Of a stretch of 64,000 nucleotides of DNA, positions 63,552 to 64,000 are shown piece by piece. The stretch comes from Lysobacter spongiicola DSM 21749 (lineage in GTDB: Bacteria > Pseudomonadota > Gammaproteobacteria > Xanthomonadales > Xanthomonadaceae), in contig NZ_FUXP01000004.1 of assembly GCF_900167055.1 (NCBI RefSeq), forward strand, positions 171,909-235,908, written 5' to 3'. Position 1 is the first letter of the stretch; each line of letters opens with the position of its first letter. The notes beneath the pieces are model-generated. The model worked only from the letters and a program-made list of their open reading frames with translations. It had not been told where the DNA came from and ran no database searches. A program made the position numbers and the translations under genes.

Positions 63552-63975
63552 ACGTCGCGCTCATCACCGCCGCAACAACGCAAAAAATTTCGTCGATCCC
63601 CCTTCCCAATCCGTCACAAGGCGTGCACAATGCGCGGCCCGCCACGGAGCAGTCGGCCACGGCGGGGATCGGCAGGAAAAAGTGGAAGTTGAGGTGTTGA
63701 CGGCCACGAAATCTGCTGTATGATGTGCGGCTCACTCGGGCACTTCGGTGACGGGTACGGGATCAGGCGCTGAGGCCGGTTCCAAGGATCTTTGACAGTG
63801 TGCGCAGGTGACTTGTGCGGACGTCTGGCGGGTGGATGGTTGTCCATCGCAGATGTTCGACACAGTCCAAATGAATCAAGAACAAGCATCGCAAGATGCG
63901 CGTGAAGAGTAATTTGGGCTGGGACGACACTGCACTCAAAGCATTGGCGAGGACTTCGGTCCGAGCCGGAAACTT
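63552..63975 (+). promoter_or_regulatory. rrn promoter and leader region
   Basis: The 424 bases between tyrS and 16S rRNA hold no gene. A sigma-70 promoter is visible: TTGACG at 63698-63703 and TATGAT at 63720-63725 with a 16-base spacer, preceded by A-rich sequence that may act as an UP element and followed by a GC-rich discriminator. At 63787-63797 GATCTTTGACA resembles the boxA antitermination element. No clear terminator for tyrS was found at the start of the region. Confidence 0.75.
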
Positions 63976-64000
63976 CAAGTGAAGAGTTTGATCCTGGCTC
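63976..64000 (+). rRNA. rrs: 16S ribosomal RNA, 5' end only
   Basis: The window ends in GAAGAGTTTGATCCTGGCTC, the universal 5' sequence of bacterial 16S rRNA. The mature 5' end is placed at about 63976 by alignment with the E. coli numbering (the GAAGAG starts at base 6). The rest of the gene is outside the window. Confidence 0.95.

Overview
The window looks like the chromosome of a high-GC gammaproteobacterium of the Xanthomonadaceae (Lysobacter, Luteimonas, Xanthomonas or Stenotrophomonas type). The reasons are: an oleB-oleC-oleD olefin gene set; a phosphomannomutase/phosphoglucomutase with a long membrane-anchored N-terminal extension; a cNMP-binding GGDEF protein next to a class III cyclase, as in the Xanthomonas cGMP system; GTAGGAGCGGCTTCAGCCGCGA-type REP elements; and core genes typical of the family. 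The last 25 bases are the 5' end of a 16S rRNA gene with its leader and promoter.

Layout. 1-12183: the end of a type VI secretion locus (tagF, an OmpA-type lipoprotein or periplasmic protein, tssH/clpV) followed by a cargo cassette (vgrG, DUF4123 adaptor, VasX-like membrane toxin, DUF6708 membrane protein) that ends abruptly in a four-codon ORF at the 3' end of priA. 12180-21285: priA, a 449-base gap with an inverted pair of DnaA boxes, a degenerate sigma factor fused to a membrane segment plus a DUF3106 protein, a DUF3667 protein, a MATE transporter, sppA and a tiny lipoprotein. 21353-26417: an SDR, oleB, an opposite-strand YkgJ protein, oleC and oleD. No oleA is present in the window. 26473-32357: ubiJ-ubiB, a TruC-like pseudouridine synthase, arfB, an acyltransferase and a GT2 glycosyltransferase. 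32368-36649: the glyoxylate shunt (LysR regulator divergent from aceB and aceA).

36740-41795 is the most unusual part. A cNMP-binding/GGDEF protein and a nucleotidyl cyclase with a large C-terminal repeat region run into a convergent, low-GC pair: a SagB-like peptide-maturation dehydrogenase and an 87-residue precursor with a nitrile-hydratase-like leader. This is a putative RiPP system with no YcaO or transporter in the window, coupled by position to cyclic-nucleotide signalling.

41816-64000 is mostly core: comM, ubiK, glnB, speE, speA, a hydroxyacid dehydrogenase, a SPOR protein, argS, radC, coaC and coaB as two separate genes, dut, the mutase, a secreted coiled-coil protein, pyrE, an exonuclease III, then a peptidoglycan-recycling neighbourhood (ampG-like, anmK, M23 endopeptidase), tyrS and the rrn operon. 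Several genes have a TANNNT -10-like hexamer only 6-7 bases before the start codon, which suggests leaderless or very short-leader transcripts. No tRNA gene, CRISPR array, integrase or complete insertion sequence was seen.
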